64,000 bases of DNA from Gammaproteobacteria bacterium. Lineage in GTDB: Bacteria > Pseudomonadota > Gammaproteobacteria > Pseudomonadales > Azotimanducaceae. Of this stretch, positions 26,912-35,456 are shown one piece after another. The notes below the pieces were generated by a model that had not been told where the DNA came from, ran no database searches, and saw only the letters and a program-made list of their open reading frames with translations. Location of the stretch: the NCBI GenBank assembly GCA_009846005.1, contig VXYL01000054.1, forward strand, positions 89,561 through 153,560, given 5' to 3'. Within the stretch, counting starts at the first letter, position 1, and every line of letters starts with the position of its first letter. The translations under genes and the position numbers were made by a program.

Positions 26912-27388
26912 GTGATCGGGCTCCAAATCAGACAACTGCGGAAGCGTCGCCGAATGACGCTGCAGCAACTCGCGGGCAAAGCTGGCACGAGCGCGTCGGC
27001 TCTGCATCGGTACGAAACCGGCTGGGACCGTTTCGAGGTGGCCACGCTGCGGCGCATTGCCATGGCGCTGGGGGCGCAACTGGAAGTCCGCTTGGTTGCC
27101 TTGGAATCGCCGACACACGAAAAGCCTAGCGCCGCATCGCTCGTCAACGTGCTGCAGCCGCTTTTCTGGGACAAGCGCCTCGTGGCCGATGATCTCGCGT
27201 CCCACCCCGTGTGGGTGCTGTCTCGCGTGCTGGCGTTCGGCAACGCGGACCAGGTGCATGCCGCCAGGGCGTACTTCGGCGATGGCGCGATCCGCGATGC
27301 GATCGACCGACGCGGCATGGATGCCCGGACGCGTCGGTATTGGAATCTCGTGTTGGACGGCGACAATGCATCCCCGGGTACTCAGTAG
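26912..27388 (+). CDS. HTH (XRE-type) antitoxin-like regulator
   Basis: A 158-aa protein starting at GTG 26912. Residues 1-55 form a Cro/C1-type helix-turn-helix (IRQLRKRRRMTLQQLAGKAGTSASALHRYETG). The C-terminal half (LQPLFWDKRLVADDLASHPVWVLSRVLAFGNADQVHAARAYFG... RTRRYWNLVL) matches a small domain I associate with antitoxins next to AbiEii-type nucleotidyltransferases (DUF6922-like, from memory). The next gene overlaps it by 23 bases and encodes exactly that partner. It probably represses its own promoter. Toxin-antitoxin or phage-defence role inferred from this pairing. Confidence 0.8.
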   Translation: MIGLQIRQLRKRRRMTLQQLAGKAGTSASALHRYETGWDRFEVATLRRIAMALGAQLEVRLVALESPTHEKPSAASLVNVLQPLFWDKRLVADDLASHPVWVLSRVLAFGNADQVHAARAYFGDGAIRDAIDRRGMDARTRRYWNLVLDGDNASPGTQ

Positions 27389-27986
27389 GGCGGGTTGGTC
27401 AACCGTCCGGCAACTGGCTGCGGCGGGCATCACGGACGGCTGGACGCTCGCCGGCGGAACGGCGCTTGCCTTGCAGATCGGCCACCGCTACTCCGAGGAC
27501 CTGGACTTCTTCCGAACCGGATCCTTCGACGTGGGGCGCCTGCTGGCCCGAATTGCGGAGGTTGGCGAGGCACGCGTACTGAGCCGGACCGACGACACCT
27601 TGCATGTGCTGCTGGCGGGCTTGAGGATCAGTTTTTTCGAGGCAGAGGCACCGTTGCTGTTCCCGGGAAGCGAATACCGCGGGCTCTCCCTGGCGGACCC
27701 GCGGGACATCGCGGCGATGAAGGTCATTGCCATCGGTGGCCGAGGCAGCCGCAAGGACTTCATCGATCTCTATTGCCTGCTGAATGGCGGCATGAACCTG
27801 GCGGAGATCCTGTTACTCGTCGAGCAGCGTTTCGCGAACATCGACCACAACGCCTACCACCTGCAGAAGAGCCTGGTGTGGTTCGACGACGCCGAGGCGG
27901 AACCGATGCCGCACATGATCCGCGACATCGAATGGCCGTCGGTGCGGCGGGAAATCGAAGCTGCCGTCAAAGCCATGTCGGTGTGA
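27366..27986 (+). CDS. AbiEii-type nucleotidyltransferase (putative toxin)
   Basis: A 206-aa protein from ATG 27366, overlapping the HTH gene by 23 bases; the longer ORF from 27057 is read-through of the neighbour. The motif LAGGTALALQIGHRYSEDLDFF near residue 29 is the GGTxL...R.S.DLDF nucleotidyltransferase signature of the AbiEii/AbiGii family. AMKVIAIGGRGSRKDFIDLYCLL later is also typical. Characterised relatives transfer nucleotides to tRNA and block translation until neutralised by the partner. Here the toxin is encoded second and overlaps, which allows coupled translation. Activity itself is not shown. Confidence 0.85.
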   Translation: MHPRVLSRAGWSTVRQLAAAGITDGWTLAGGTALALQIGHRYSEDLDFFRTGSFDVGRLLARIAEVGEARVLSRTDDTLHVLLAGLRISFFEAEAPLLFPGSEYRGLSLADPRDIAAMKVIAIGGRGSRKDFIDLYCLLNGGMNLAEILLLVEQRFANIDHNAYHLQKSLVWFDDAEAEPMPHMIRDIEWPSVRREIEAAVKAMSV

Positions 27987-28022
27987 TCGTCGACCGCGGG
28001 CGACCGCAGGCGGAAGGAGCGG

Positions 28023-28871
28023 TTACGTGTACCCCGTGAGGCCAAGCAACTCTCGGATCTCCTCGTCGCCATCCGCGATTAGCTCGCGGGTCAGCCCGTC
28101 GTCAGGCGCCGGGCCGCCGTGGGGCGACTCCCGCAGCCAGCAAGGCGTGTAGGCCAGGATGAGCGCGCGACGCTTCCCCGCGCGTGGGGACAAAGCCCGG
28201 TGCCAGAGGTTCGAATGGATGATCACCATGCTGCCTGCCCGTAGGCGCAGCGTCTCTTCGCCGGGTACCGGTTCGTAGCACAGCGGAGGCGGCTCGCGGT
28301 CGAGCCAGTGGTGGGAACCGGGCACCAAAGAGAGGGCGCCGGTGTCATCGTTCAACTCGTCGAGATAGATCAGGCAGTCGATGGCGTGCGGTCGCGAGAA
28401 CCAAGGCGGCAGCGGGTTCGGGATCACCCGCAGATGTTGATGCCAAGGCGTGTCCTGAGGTTCCGCGCCGGGGAAGGATACCCGGGCCGACAAGCCGCGC
28501 AGTCGCACCAACGGACCCATCATGGCGCGTGCCACCGACAATGCTGGCGCCCAGGCGAGCAGGTCGTGGAACCGGGCGTCCTTGTCGAGCAGGTGGCGCA
28601 GGACGATGCCCCAGGAACGCGTGGGAAGTTCGTCGGGCCGGGCGTCCGGTGGTGGCCGGTGGGCAGGCCATTCCTTCTCCGTCAGCCGATCGAGTGCGCG
28701 GCGCAGCGACTCGAGCCGATCGCCGTTGATGGCGGCCTCACGGATGAGAAACCCGTCTCGACCGAGCGCCTCCAACTCGTCGGGCGTTGCGCAGACGGCC
28801 ACGTCGCGCTGCAGGGGTTTGCCGCCCATATGGTCCCTGAGCACGTGGTAGCTGATACGGTGAGTCGTCAT
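28023..28871 (-). CDS. Phytanoyl-CoA dioxygenase (PhyH) family protein with altered iron motif
   Basis: A 282-aa PhyH-like iron/2-oxoglutarate dioxygenase from ATG 28871 (the ORF-track start at 29108 lies upstream in non-coding DNA). The fold signatures are clear: LGRDGFLIRE, PWHQHLRVIPNPLPPWF, CLIYLDELNDDTGALSLVPGSHHW, and SMVIIHSNLWHRALSPRAGKRR with distal His and co-substrate Arg. The usual iron ligand pair His-x-Asp reads HQH here, so the Asp is replaced by His. This could alter or abolish iron oxidation chemistry. Substrate unknown. It diverges from the saccharopine-dehydrogenase-like gene. Confidence 0.85.
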   Translation of the reverse strand: MTTHRISYHVLRDHMGGKPLQRDVAVCATPDELEALGRDGFLIREAAINGDRLESLRRALDRLTEKEWPAHRPPPDARPDELPTRSWGIVLRHLLDKDARFHDLLAWAPALSVARAMMGPLVRLRGLSARVSFPGAEPQDTPWHQHLRVIPNPLPPWFSRPHAIDCLIYLDELNDDTGALSLVPGSHHWLDREPPPLCYEPVPGEETLRLRAGSMVIIHSNLWHRALSPRAGKRRALILAYTPCWLRESPHGGPAPDDGLTRELIADGDEEIRELLGLTGYT

Positions 28872-28957
28872 TGGGGCGCATCGTAGCACTCCGCTTTCGT
28901 GGTAACGGAGGCATGTGTCCGGCCAATGTTGCTGGCCCCCGTTGCAGACTTCATCTA

Positions 28958-29040
28958 CTCTCGGCGTCGAACTCACGCCGCTCGTCGGTATTGATGTTGT
29001 TAGCCATCTCATCGCGGCAAAATCGATCTCTCGGCGTCGA
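28958..29040. repeat. Two 13-bp direct repeats 70 bp apart
   Basis: CTCTCGGCGTCGA occurs at 28958-28970 and again at 29028-29040, 70 bases start to start. The second copy ends 36 bases before the saccharopine-dehydrogenase-like start. It may be a paired operator on one face of the helix. Confidence 0.5.
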
Positions 29041-29076
29041 GCGTGGGCGAACAAGCCTCGCGGGTAAGCGCAGATC

Positions 29077-30174
29077 ATGAGCCCCGTGGTCTTGGTCGGG
29101 GCCGGCAAGATCGGACAAACGATCTGCCACTTCCTGAACGAGTCCGGGAGCTACCGCGTCACCCTTGTGGATAGCGACCCGAAGCGATTGGACCACGCGC
29201 CCGACCATCCGGGGCTCGCCAAGCGGCGCATCGACGTCACCGACGTGGATGCACTGGCGCAGACGCTTGCCGACCACTTTGCGGTCATCAACGCCGGACC
29301 TTTCTTTCTCACCGAGGCCGTGGCCCGCGCCGCCGTCCGAAGCCGACTGCACTATCTCGATCTCACCGAGGACATCGCGAGTGCGCGCGCGGTTCGCGAA
29401 CTCGCCCGATGCGCCGACAAGGCCCTGATCCCGCAGTGTGGCCTCGCCCCGGGATTCGTCTCGGTCGTAGCGAACGACATCGCCGACCGTTTCGAGAGCC
29501 TCGATACCCTAAGCATGCGCGTCGGCGCGTTGCCGGAATATCCCACGAACTCGCTCAGCTACAACCTGACGTGGAGCACGGACGGGGTCATCAACGAGTA
29601 CTGCGAGCCGTGCAACGTGATCGTCAACGGCCAGGCCACCGAAGTGCAGCCGTTGGAGCACCTCGAGGAGTTTCACCTCGACGGGGTCGCCTACGAGTCC
29701 TTCAATACGTCGGGGGGGCTAGGAACCCTCGGCGACACGCTGCTCGGCAAGGTCAGGAATCTGAACTACCAGACCATCCGCTATCCCGGACACTGCGACA
29801 TCATGAAGGTTCTCCTGCACGACCTGCGCCTCGCCCACCGCCGGGAACTCTTGAAAGATGTCCTGGAGAACGCGGTGCCGACCACCGTGCAGGATGTCGT
29901 CCTGGTCTTCGTGACCGCCAGCGGCGCCAGAGACGGCTATTTCCTGCAGGAGTCCTACGCCAACAAGATATACAGTCGGACCGTCGGCGGCCGGCAATTG
30001 AGCGCCATTCAGATCACCACCGCCGCGAGCGTGTGCGCGACCCTGGATCTGCTTCGCGAGGGCAGGATTCCGGCGACCGGGGTTGTTCGCCAGGAGCAGA
30101 TTCGCCTCAAGGACTTTCTCGGCAACCGCTTCGGCAGGTATTTTCAGCAGGAAGCGCAGCGGAACCACACATGA
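29077..30174 (+). CDS. Saccharopine dehydrogenase-like NAD(P)-dependent oxidoreductase
   Basis: A 365-aa protein with an N-terminal Rossmann motif (VVLVGAGKIGQTICHFL) and the saccharopine-dehydrogenase/reductase layout (VINAGPFFLTEAVARAAV, HYLDLTED, CGLAPGFVSVVANDIA, and RYPGHCDIMKVLLHDL late). Enzymes of this type act on saccharopine or lysine-derived amino acids. It lies seven bases before an ALDH7-type aminoadipate-semialdehyde dehydrogenase, which makes a lysine-to-aminoadipate function likely: saccharopine cleavage giving glutamate and the semialdehyde, or direct lysine oxidation. No lysine-ketoglutarate reductase is in the window. The ATG at 29077 fits the Rossmann start. Confidence 0.87.
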   Translation: MSPVVLVGAGKIGQTICHFLNESGSYRVTLVDSDPKRLDHAPDHPGLAKRRIDVTDVDALAQTLADHFAVINAGPFFLTEAVARAAVRSRLHYLDLTEDIASARAVRELARCADKALIPQCGLAPGFVSVVANDIADRFESLDTLSMRVGALPEYPTNSLSYNLTWSTDGVINEYCEPCNVIVNGQATEVQPLEHLEEFHLDGVAYESFNTSGGLGTLGDTLLGKVRNLNYQTIRYPGHCDIMKVLLHDLRLAHRRELLKDVLENAVPTTVQDVVLVFVTASGARDGYFLQESYANKIYSRTVGGRQLSAIQITTAASVCATLDLLREGRIPATGVVRQEQIRLKDFLGNRFGRYFQQEAQRNHT

Positions 30175-30181
30175 GCATGTC

Positions 30182-31720
30182 ATGGGCGCATTGACCGACT
30201 TGGACGCGATCCTCACCGCCCTGTCCATGCCCGGGGCCGTTGCCCACGATGGATCCTTGGCCGTTTACTCGCCCATCGACGGCAACGCCATCGCGGGCGT
30301 GGCCACCGACGATTCCGAGTCCCTACGGCGCAAGGTGGAGGCGGCGGAGCGCGCGTATTCACAATGGCGCGGCGTGCCGGCCCCGCGGCGCGGCGAACTG
30401 ATTCGACTGTTCGGCGAGGAACTGCGCCGACACAAGGACGCGCTCGGCGCCCTCGTGACGCTCGAGACCGGCAAGATCCATGCGGAGGGTCTCGGCGAAG
30501 TCCAGGAGATGATCGACATCTGCGACTTCGCCGTCGGCTTGTCCCGCCAGCTCTACGGACTGACCATGCCTTCCGAACGCCCGGGTCACAGGATGGCCGA
30601 GCTTTGGCATCCGATGGGCGTCATCGGCGTGATATCGGCATTCAACTTCCCCGTGGCCGTGTGGTCCTGGAACACGGCCCTGGCATTGGTCTGCGGGAAC
30701 AGCGTCGTGTGGAAGCCCTCCGAAAAAACTCCGTTGTGCGCCCTGGCTTGCCAGGCGCTGTTCGAACGGGCTGCGGCAGCCATCGACGACGTGCCGCCCA
30801 AGCTCGTTCAGGTGGTTGTCGGCGATGCGGGAATCGGCGATGCGCTCGTCCGGAACCCTCACGTACCGGTTGTCAGCGCCACCGGAAGCACGCGCATGGG
30901 CCGCGCCGTGGCGCCGGTGGTCGCGGAGCGGTTCGGGCGCTGCATCCTGGAGCTTGGTGGCAACAACGGCATGATCGTGACGTCCTCCGCCGATTTGGAA
31001 CTCGCGGTACGCGCCATCCTGTTCTCGGCCGTCGGGACCGCCGGTCAGCGTTGCACCACCTTGCGCCGACTCATCGTCCACGAGCGCGTCCACGATGAGT
31101 TGATCGCATCGCTCCATAGCGCCTTTGACCAGGTGCGGGTGGGCAACCCGTTCGAGCCTGGTACGGTCGTGGGGCCGCTGATCGACGCATCGGCGTTCGA
31201 CGCGATGCAGCATGCCCTCGGCGTGTCGGGGGAGGCGGGGTTCGAGATCCAGGGTGGGCAACGTGTCGACGTGGCGGGCTGTAAGAATGGCCACTACGTG
31301 CAACCGGCAATCGTCTGCGCCGACGTCCAGAACGCCATCGTCAAGGCGGAGACGTTCGCGCCCATTCTCTACGTCATCCCCTACAGCGAGTTCGACGAGG
31401 CGTTGGCACTGCACAATGACGTGCCCCAGGGACTGTCGTCGTGCGTGTTTACCCGGAATCTCCTGGAGGCCGAGGAGTTTCTCTCGGCCGAAGGCAGCGA
31501 CTGCGGGATCGCCAACGTCAACATCGGCCCCAGCGGCGCGGAGATCGGCGGCGCGTTCGGCGGCGAAAAGGAAACCGGGGGCGGCCGCGAGTCCGGGTCC
31601 GATGCGTGGAAGGGATACATGCGGCGCTGCACCGCGACCGTCAACTACTCGTCGGACCTTCCACTCGCCCAAGGCATCGAATTCGGCACGGGAGGCGCCG
31701 GCGCAGGCCGGATGTCTTGA
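30182..31720 (+). CDS. ALDH7-type aldehyde dehydrogenase (aminoadipate-semialdehyde dehydrogenase)
   Basis: A 512-aa aldehyde dehydrogenase. VISAFNFPVAVWSWNTALALVCGNSVVWKPSEKTP is the cofactor region. The LELGGNNGMIV segment has the Asn-Asn typical of family 7, which oxidises 2-aminoadipate 6-semialdehyde to 2-aminoadipate. The catalytic Cys is in TAGQRCTTLRR, and FAPILYVIPY and EKETGGGRESGSDAWKGYMRR end the domain. ATG 30182 lies seven bases after the preceding stop; the track start at 30083 is inside that gene. With the saccharopine-dehydrogenase-like gene it forms a short lysine-degradation operon. Confidence 0.92.
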   Translation: MGALTDLDAILTALSMPGAVAHDGSLAVYSPIDGNAIAGVATDDSESLRRKVEAAERAYSQWRGVPAPRRGELIRLFGEELRRHKDALGALVTLETGKIHAEGLGEVQEMIDICDFAVGLSRQLYGLTMPSERPGHRMAELWHPMGVIGVISAFNFPVAVWSWNTALALVCGNSVVWKPSEKTPLCALACQALFERAAAAIDDVPPKLVQVVVGDAGIGDALVRNPHVPVVSATGSTRMGRAVAPVVAERFGRCILELGGNNGMIVTSSADLELAVRAILFSAVGTAGQRCTTLRRLIVHERVHDELIASLHSAFDQVRVGNPFEPGTVVGPLIDASAFDAMQHALGVSGEAGFEIQGGQRVDVAGCKNGHYVQPAIVCADVQNAIVKAETFAPILYVIPYSEFDEALALHNDVPQGLSSCVFTRNLLEAEEFLSAEGSDCGIANVNIGPSGAEIGGAFGGEKETGGGRESGSDAWKGYMRRCTATVNYSSDLPLAQGIEFGTGGAGAGRMS

Positions 31721-31736
31721 GCGTGCCGGTCGCCGT

Positions 31737-34700
31737 ATGAAGCGGCTCTACACCTTCGTCTGGTTGATTTTCCTTGCCCCTGGGTGTGGCGCGGGTGGCG
31801 GATCGGGCTCGCCGACCGTGGAGCCCGTGGGTCCGGTCGTCCCGCCGCCCGAACCCGTGGTATCCCCGTTGACCTTCGAACTGGACACGGCTACGTCGTT
31901 CTCCCGCTCATTTGGGAGCGACCCCGTCGGCGGATTCGTCCTCGAAGTAGATCCCGAACTGTTTGGCGGCGGCTTCGCAGCCGCCGACGTCGATGCCGAT
32001 GGCGATGTGGACTTCTACGTGGTCGGCGGCAACACCACGCCGAACCACTTCTACCGCAACCGGGGCGATGGCACGTTCGAGGAAATCGGTGCCGAACTGG
32101 GGCTGGACCTCGTGCATTGGGGCAGCGGTCCGGCATTCGGGGACATCGACGGCGACGGCGACCTCGATCTGTTCGTGGGCGCCGTCGTGGGCGATCCCCA
32201 CCACGTGTTGGAGAACCGCCTCGACGAATCCGGGGAATTCGTCGATGTGACCCACGAATCCGGTATCCGCCTCAGCACGCGCAACACCGTCTCCGCGACG
32301 TTCTTCGACTACGACCGGGACGGCTGGGTGGACCTGTTCCTCAGCCATTGGGGCAATCCCTACGAACCCGGCGAGAGTACGCAGACGGTATGGCGCAACA
32401 ACGGCGACGGCTCGTTCGCCGATACCAGCGTCGATTCGGGAATAGCCGCCGGCTTGGTGGAACGGGAAACCGACTGGTCCTTCACCCCCAACTTCAGTGA
32501 CGTCGATGGGGACGGAGACAGCGATCTACTCATGGCAGCGGACTTCCACGAGAGCAAGGTGTTCCACAACAACGACGACGGCACGTTCACCGATGCCACG
32601 GAGCGCCGGGTCATCCAGGACCAGGCCGGGATGGGCGCGGCGGTGGGCGACTACGACAACGACGGCGACATGGACTGGTTCGTCACCTCGATCTACGACC
32701 TGGACCTGTTGGACGGCGACTACCTCGGCAATTTCCTCTATCGGAACGACGACGGCGAGTTCGTGGACGCCACCGTTACTGCGGGCGTGCAGGATGGCGC
32801 CTGGGGGTGGGGGGCCTGTGCGGCGGACTTCGAGAACGACGGCAACCTGGACATTCTGCACGTCAACGGCTGGTATTTGGTTGACGGCAAGGACTACCGC
32901 CGCCGCCCCCTCCGATTCTTCTACAACACCGGGTCCAACATGGTGTTTCGGGAAATGGCCGGCCAGGTCGGTCTCACCGACGACTCCCAGGGACGCGGGG
33001 TGGCGTGTTTCGATTTCGACCGCGACGGCGACATCGACGTCTTGATCTCGAACAACGCCCCCACCAATGTCGTGCTGTACCGGAACGAGACGACGAACGA
33101 CAACCACTACCTCGCGATACGCCTCGAAGGGGCCGCCCCGAATCACCTGGGGGTGGGCTCCCGGATCACCGTCACCACCGCCGACGGTTCGCAGATTCGC
33201 GACCTCGGCGGGCGCAACAACTACGTTTCCCACGGTCCCTTCGAGGTCCACTTCGGGCTGGCGGAAGCGACCGAAGCCGATATCGACGTACGTTGGCCGG
33301 ATGGCACGACATCGACGATGGCCGACGTGTCGGCGAACCAGCTGCTGACGATTCGCCAGCCCGCGACGAACCTGCGCCTGGTGGTGCTTCAAGGCGGCGG
33401 CGACGGCGTCTACGACGAGGGCGACGTCATTCCAGTCCAAGCGGCAGAAGCTGCCGACGGCTACCACTTCTCGCACTGGTCCACGAACGGCGGGGGCGCC
33501 TTCGCGGATCCGTCTGCGGCCAATACGACGTTCACGATGCCGGGCATGACGGTCACCATCACCGCACACTACCTGCCGGGTGCGGCGCCGGGGGCGGAGG
33601 TTTCCGTGCCCAGGCGCTGGGTCGAGGTCCTGCTGCAGGCGATCCGCAACGACTATGCCCGGCCGACCGTGCATGCCCGCAACCTGTTCCATGTCTCGGC
33701 AGCCATGTACGACGTCTGGGCGGCGTACGACATCGACGACCCGTCCGCCAAGGCCGCGAGTCCGTGGCTCTACGGGCGGACACGCGCGGGCTCGCACTGC
33801 GAATCGGGCACGATCACCACCCCCGAGAGCGTCGATGAGGCGCGTGAGACCGCCTTAAGCTACGCGGTCTATCGTCTTATCCGACATCGCTTCGACGCTT
33901 CGCCGGGGGCGAGCGGGATCGTTCGCGATGCCAACGCCCTGATGGGCTACCTCGGCTACGACATCGACTACGCCGAGTCGGACGTCGAACTCGGTGGCGC
34001 GGCTCTCGGCAACCATATCGGCCAGTGCTATATCGATTTCGGTCTGGTCGATGGGGCGAACGAGGCGGACGACTACGCCAACATCGCCTACGAACCGGTC
34101 AATGCGGCCCTCGAACCGGAACTCCCCGGCAACCCCAACATCACCGACCTGAACCGATGGCAACCCCTTGCCCTCGTGGAATTCGTCGACCAGGCGGGGA
34201 ATCCGAGTGACTCGGAACCGGAGTTCCTAAGCCCCGAATGGGGGTCGGTGGTGCCCTTCGCCCTCAAGGACGAGGATCTGACCATCCAAACGCGGGACGG
34301 CTACGACTACTGGGTATACCACGACCCTGGGCCTCCGCCCATGATCGACGGCGAAGATGCCGATGAATACAAGTGGTCGCATTCCCTGGTTGCGGTCTGG
34401 TCGTCCCACCTTGACCCAACCGACGGCGTCACGATGGACATATCGCCCGCCAGCGTGGGTAATGTCACGACCTATCCGGCGGATTTCGATGGCCATCCCG
34501 ATTTCTACCGGCTCGTGGAAGGCGGCGACTCCGGAGCCGGCCACGCCGTCAATCCGGCGACGGGTGAACCCTACGAGCCGCAGGTCGTGCCGAGGGGCGA
34601 CTACGCCCGGGTACTCGCCGAGTTCTGGGCCGACGGACCCGACTCCGAGACGCCGCCGGGCCACTGGTTCGTGATCCTGAACGAGGTCAACGACCACCCG

Positions 34701-35456
34701 CTCATGCTGGAGCGTTTCCAGGGTGAAGACGCCCTCAATCTGCTCGAATACGACGTGAAGGCATACTTCATGCTCGGCGGTGCCATGCACGACGCTGCCA
34801 TCACGGCCTGGGGCATCAAGGGCTACTACGACTACGTCAGGCCCATCTCGTCGTTGCGTGCCATGGCGGACCGGGGGCAGAGCAGCGACCCGGACGGCGA
34901 GTCCTACCATGTCGACGGTATTCCGCTGCGTCCCGGCTACATCGAGCTGGTGGACGCGGGCGACGCCTTGGCTGGCGACGAGGACGAGCACGTCGGCAAG
35001 ATCAAGTTCCTGGCTTGGCTGGGGCCGGATGCGATCGACGATCCTGACGTGGACGTGGCGGGGGTCGACTGGATGCTTGCCGAGAACTGGTGGCCCTACC
35101 AGCGCCCCACGTTCGTGACGCCGCCCTTCGCCGGCTACGTCTCCGGGCACTCCACCTATTCCCGGGCGGCAGCGGAGGTCCTCACCGCTTTGACCGAGGA
35201 CGAGTTCTTCCCCGGCGGCATGAGCGACTTCGAGATCGAGGCGAACGAGTTCCTGGTGTTCGAGGACGGGCCGTCGGTGGACATGACGCTGCAGTGGGCA
35301 ACCTACCGCGACGCCTCGGACCAATGCAGCCTGTCGCGCATCTGGGGCGGCATCCATCCGCCCGCTGACGATATCGCGGGACGCCTGATCGGCATCGAGG
35401 TCGGTATCGACGCGTTCGAACTGGCGGAGCGGCACTTCGCCGGCGAGGCCGACTGA
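31737..35456 (+). CDS. FG-GAP/ASPIC-UnbV repeat protein fused to a vanadium-dependent haloperoxidase-like domain
   Basis: A 1239-aa predicted lipoprotein (leader LIFLAPGCGAGG). Residues about 60-430 are FG-GAP/VCBS calcium-type repeats (DVDADGDVDFY, DIDGDGDLDLF, DYDNDGDMDWF, DFDRDGDIDVL). An ASPIC/UnbV domain follows (GVGSRITVTTADGSQIRDL... VRWPDGT), then a short InlB-like repeat (YHFSHWSTNGGGAF). The last 600 residues resemble vanadium haloperoxidase/PAP2 enzymes (RNDYARPTVHARNLFHVSAAMYDVW, YVSGHSTYSRA, SRIWGGIHPPADDIAGR), with the catalytic His and vanadate-site residues present. ATG 31737 sets the start; the longer ORF overlaps ALDH7. Exported halogenation or phosphatase-like chemistry is inferred. 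The sulfatase start overlaps its stop. Confidence 0.87.
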   Translation: MKRLYTFVWLIFLAPGCGAGGGSGSPTVEPVGPVVPPPEPVVSPLTFELDTATSFSRSFGSDPVGGFVLEVDPELFGGGFAAADVDADGDVDFYVVGGNTTPNHFYRNRGDGTFEEIGAELGLDLVHWGSGPAFGDIDGDGDLDLFVGAVVGDPHHVLENRLDESGEFVDVTHESGIRLSTRNTVSATFFDYDRDGWVDLFLSHWGNPYEPGESTQTVWRNNGDGSFADTSVDSGIAAGLVERETDWSFTPNFSDVDGDGDSDLLMAADFHESKVFHNNDDGTFTDATERRVIQDQAGMGAAVGDYDNDGDMDWFVTSIYDLDLLDGDYLGNFLYRNDDGEFVDATVTAGVQDGAWGWGACAADFENDGNLDILHVNGWYLVDGKDYRRRPLRFFYNTGSNMVFREMAGQVGLTDDSQGRGVACFDFDRDGDIDVLISNNAPTNVVLYRNETTNDNHYLAIRLEGAAPNHLGVGSRITVTTADGSQIRDLGGRNNYVSHGPFEVHFGLAEATEADIDVRWPDGTTSTMADVSANQLLTIRQPATNLRLVVLQGGGDGVYDEGDVIPVQAAEAADGYHFSHWSTNGGGAFADPSAANTTFTMPGMTVTITAHYLPGAAPGAEVSVPRRWVEVLLQAIRNDYARPTVHARNLFHVSAAMYDVWAAYDIDDPSAKAASPWLYGRTRAGSHCESGTITTPESVDEARETALSYAVYRLIRHRFDASPGASGIVRDANALMGYLGYDIDYAESDVELGGAALGNHIGQCYIDFGLVDGANEADDYANIAYEPVNAALEPELPGNPNITDLNRWQPLALVEFVDQAGNPSDSEPEFLSPEWGSVVPFALKDEDLTIQTRDGYDYWVYHDPGPPPMIDGEDADEYKWSHSLVAVWSSHLDPTDGVTMDISPASVGNVTTYPADFDGHPDFYRLVEGGDSGAGHAVNPATGEPYEPQVVPRGDYARVLAEFWADGPDSETPPGHWFVILNEVNDHPLMLERFQGEDALNLLEYDVKAYFMLGGAMHDAAITAWGIKGYYDYVRPISSLRAMADRGQSSDPDGESYHVDGIPLRPGYIELVDAGDALAGDEDEHVGKIKFLAWLGPDAIDDPDVDVAGVDWMLAENWWPYQRPTFVTPPFAGYVSGHSTYSRAAAEVLTALTEDEFFPGGMSDFEIEANEFLVFEDGPSVDMTLQWATYRDASDQCSLSRIWGGIHPPADDIAGRLIGIEVGIDAFELAERHFAGEAD

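Noticed and set aside
30359-31672. 437-aa minus-strand ORF
   Set aside because: Antisense to ALDH7; shadow ORF in GC-rich DNA.
32526-33797. 423-aa minus-strand ORF (and 34227-35462)
   Set aside because: Antisense to the haloperoxidase fusion, which has coherent domains throughout.
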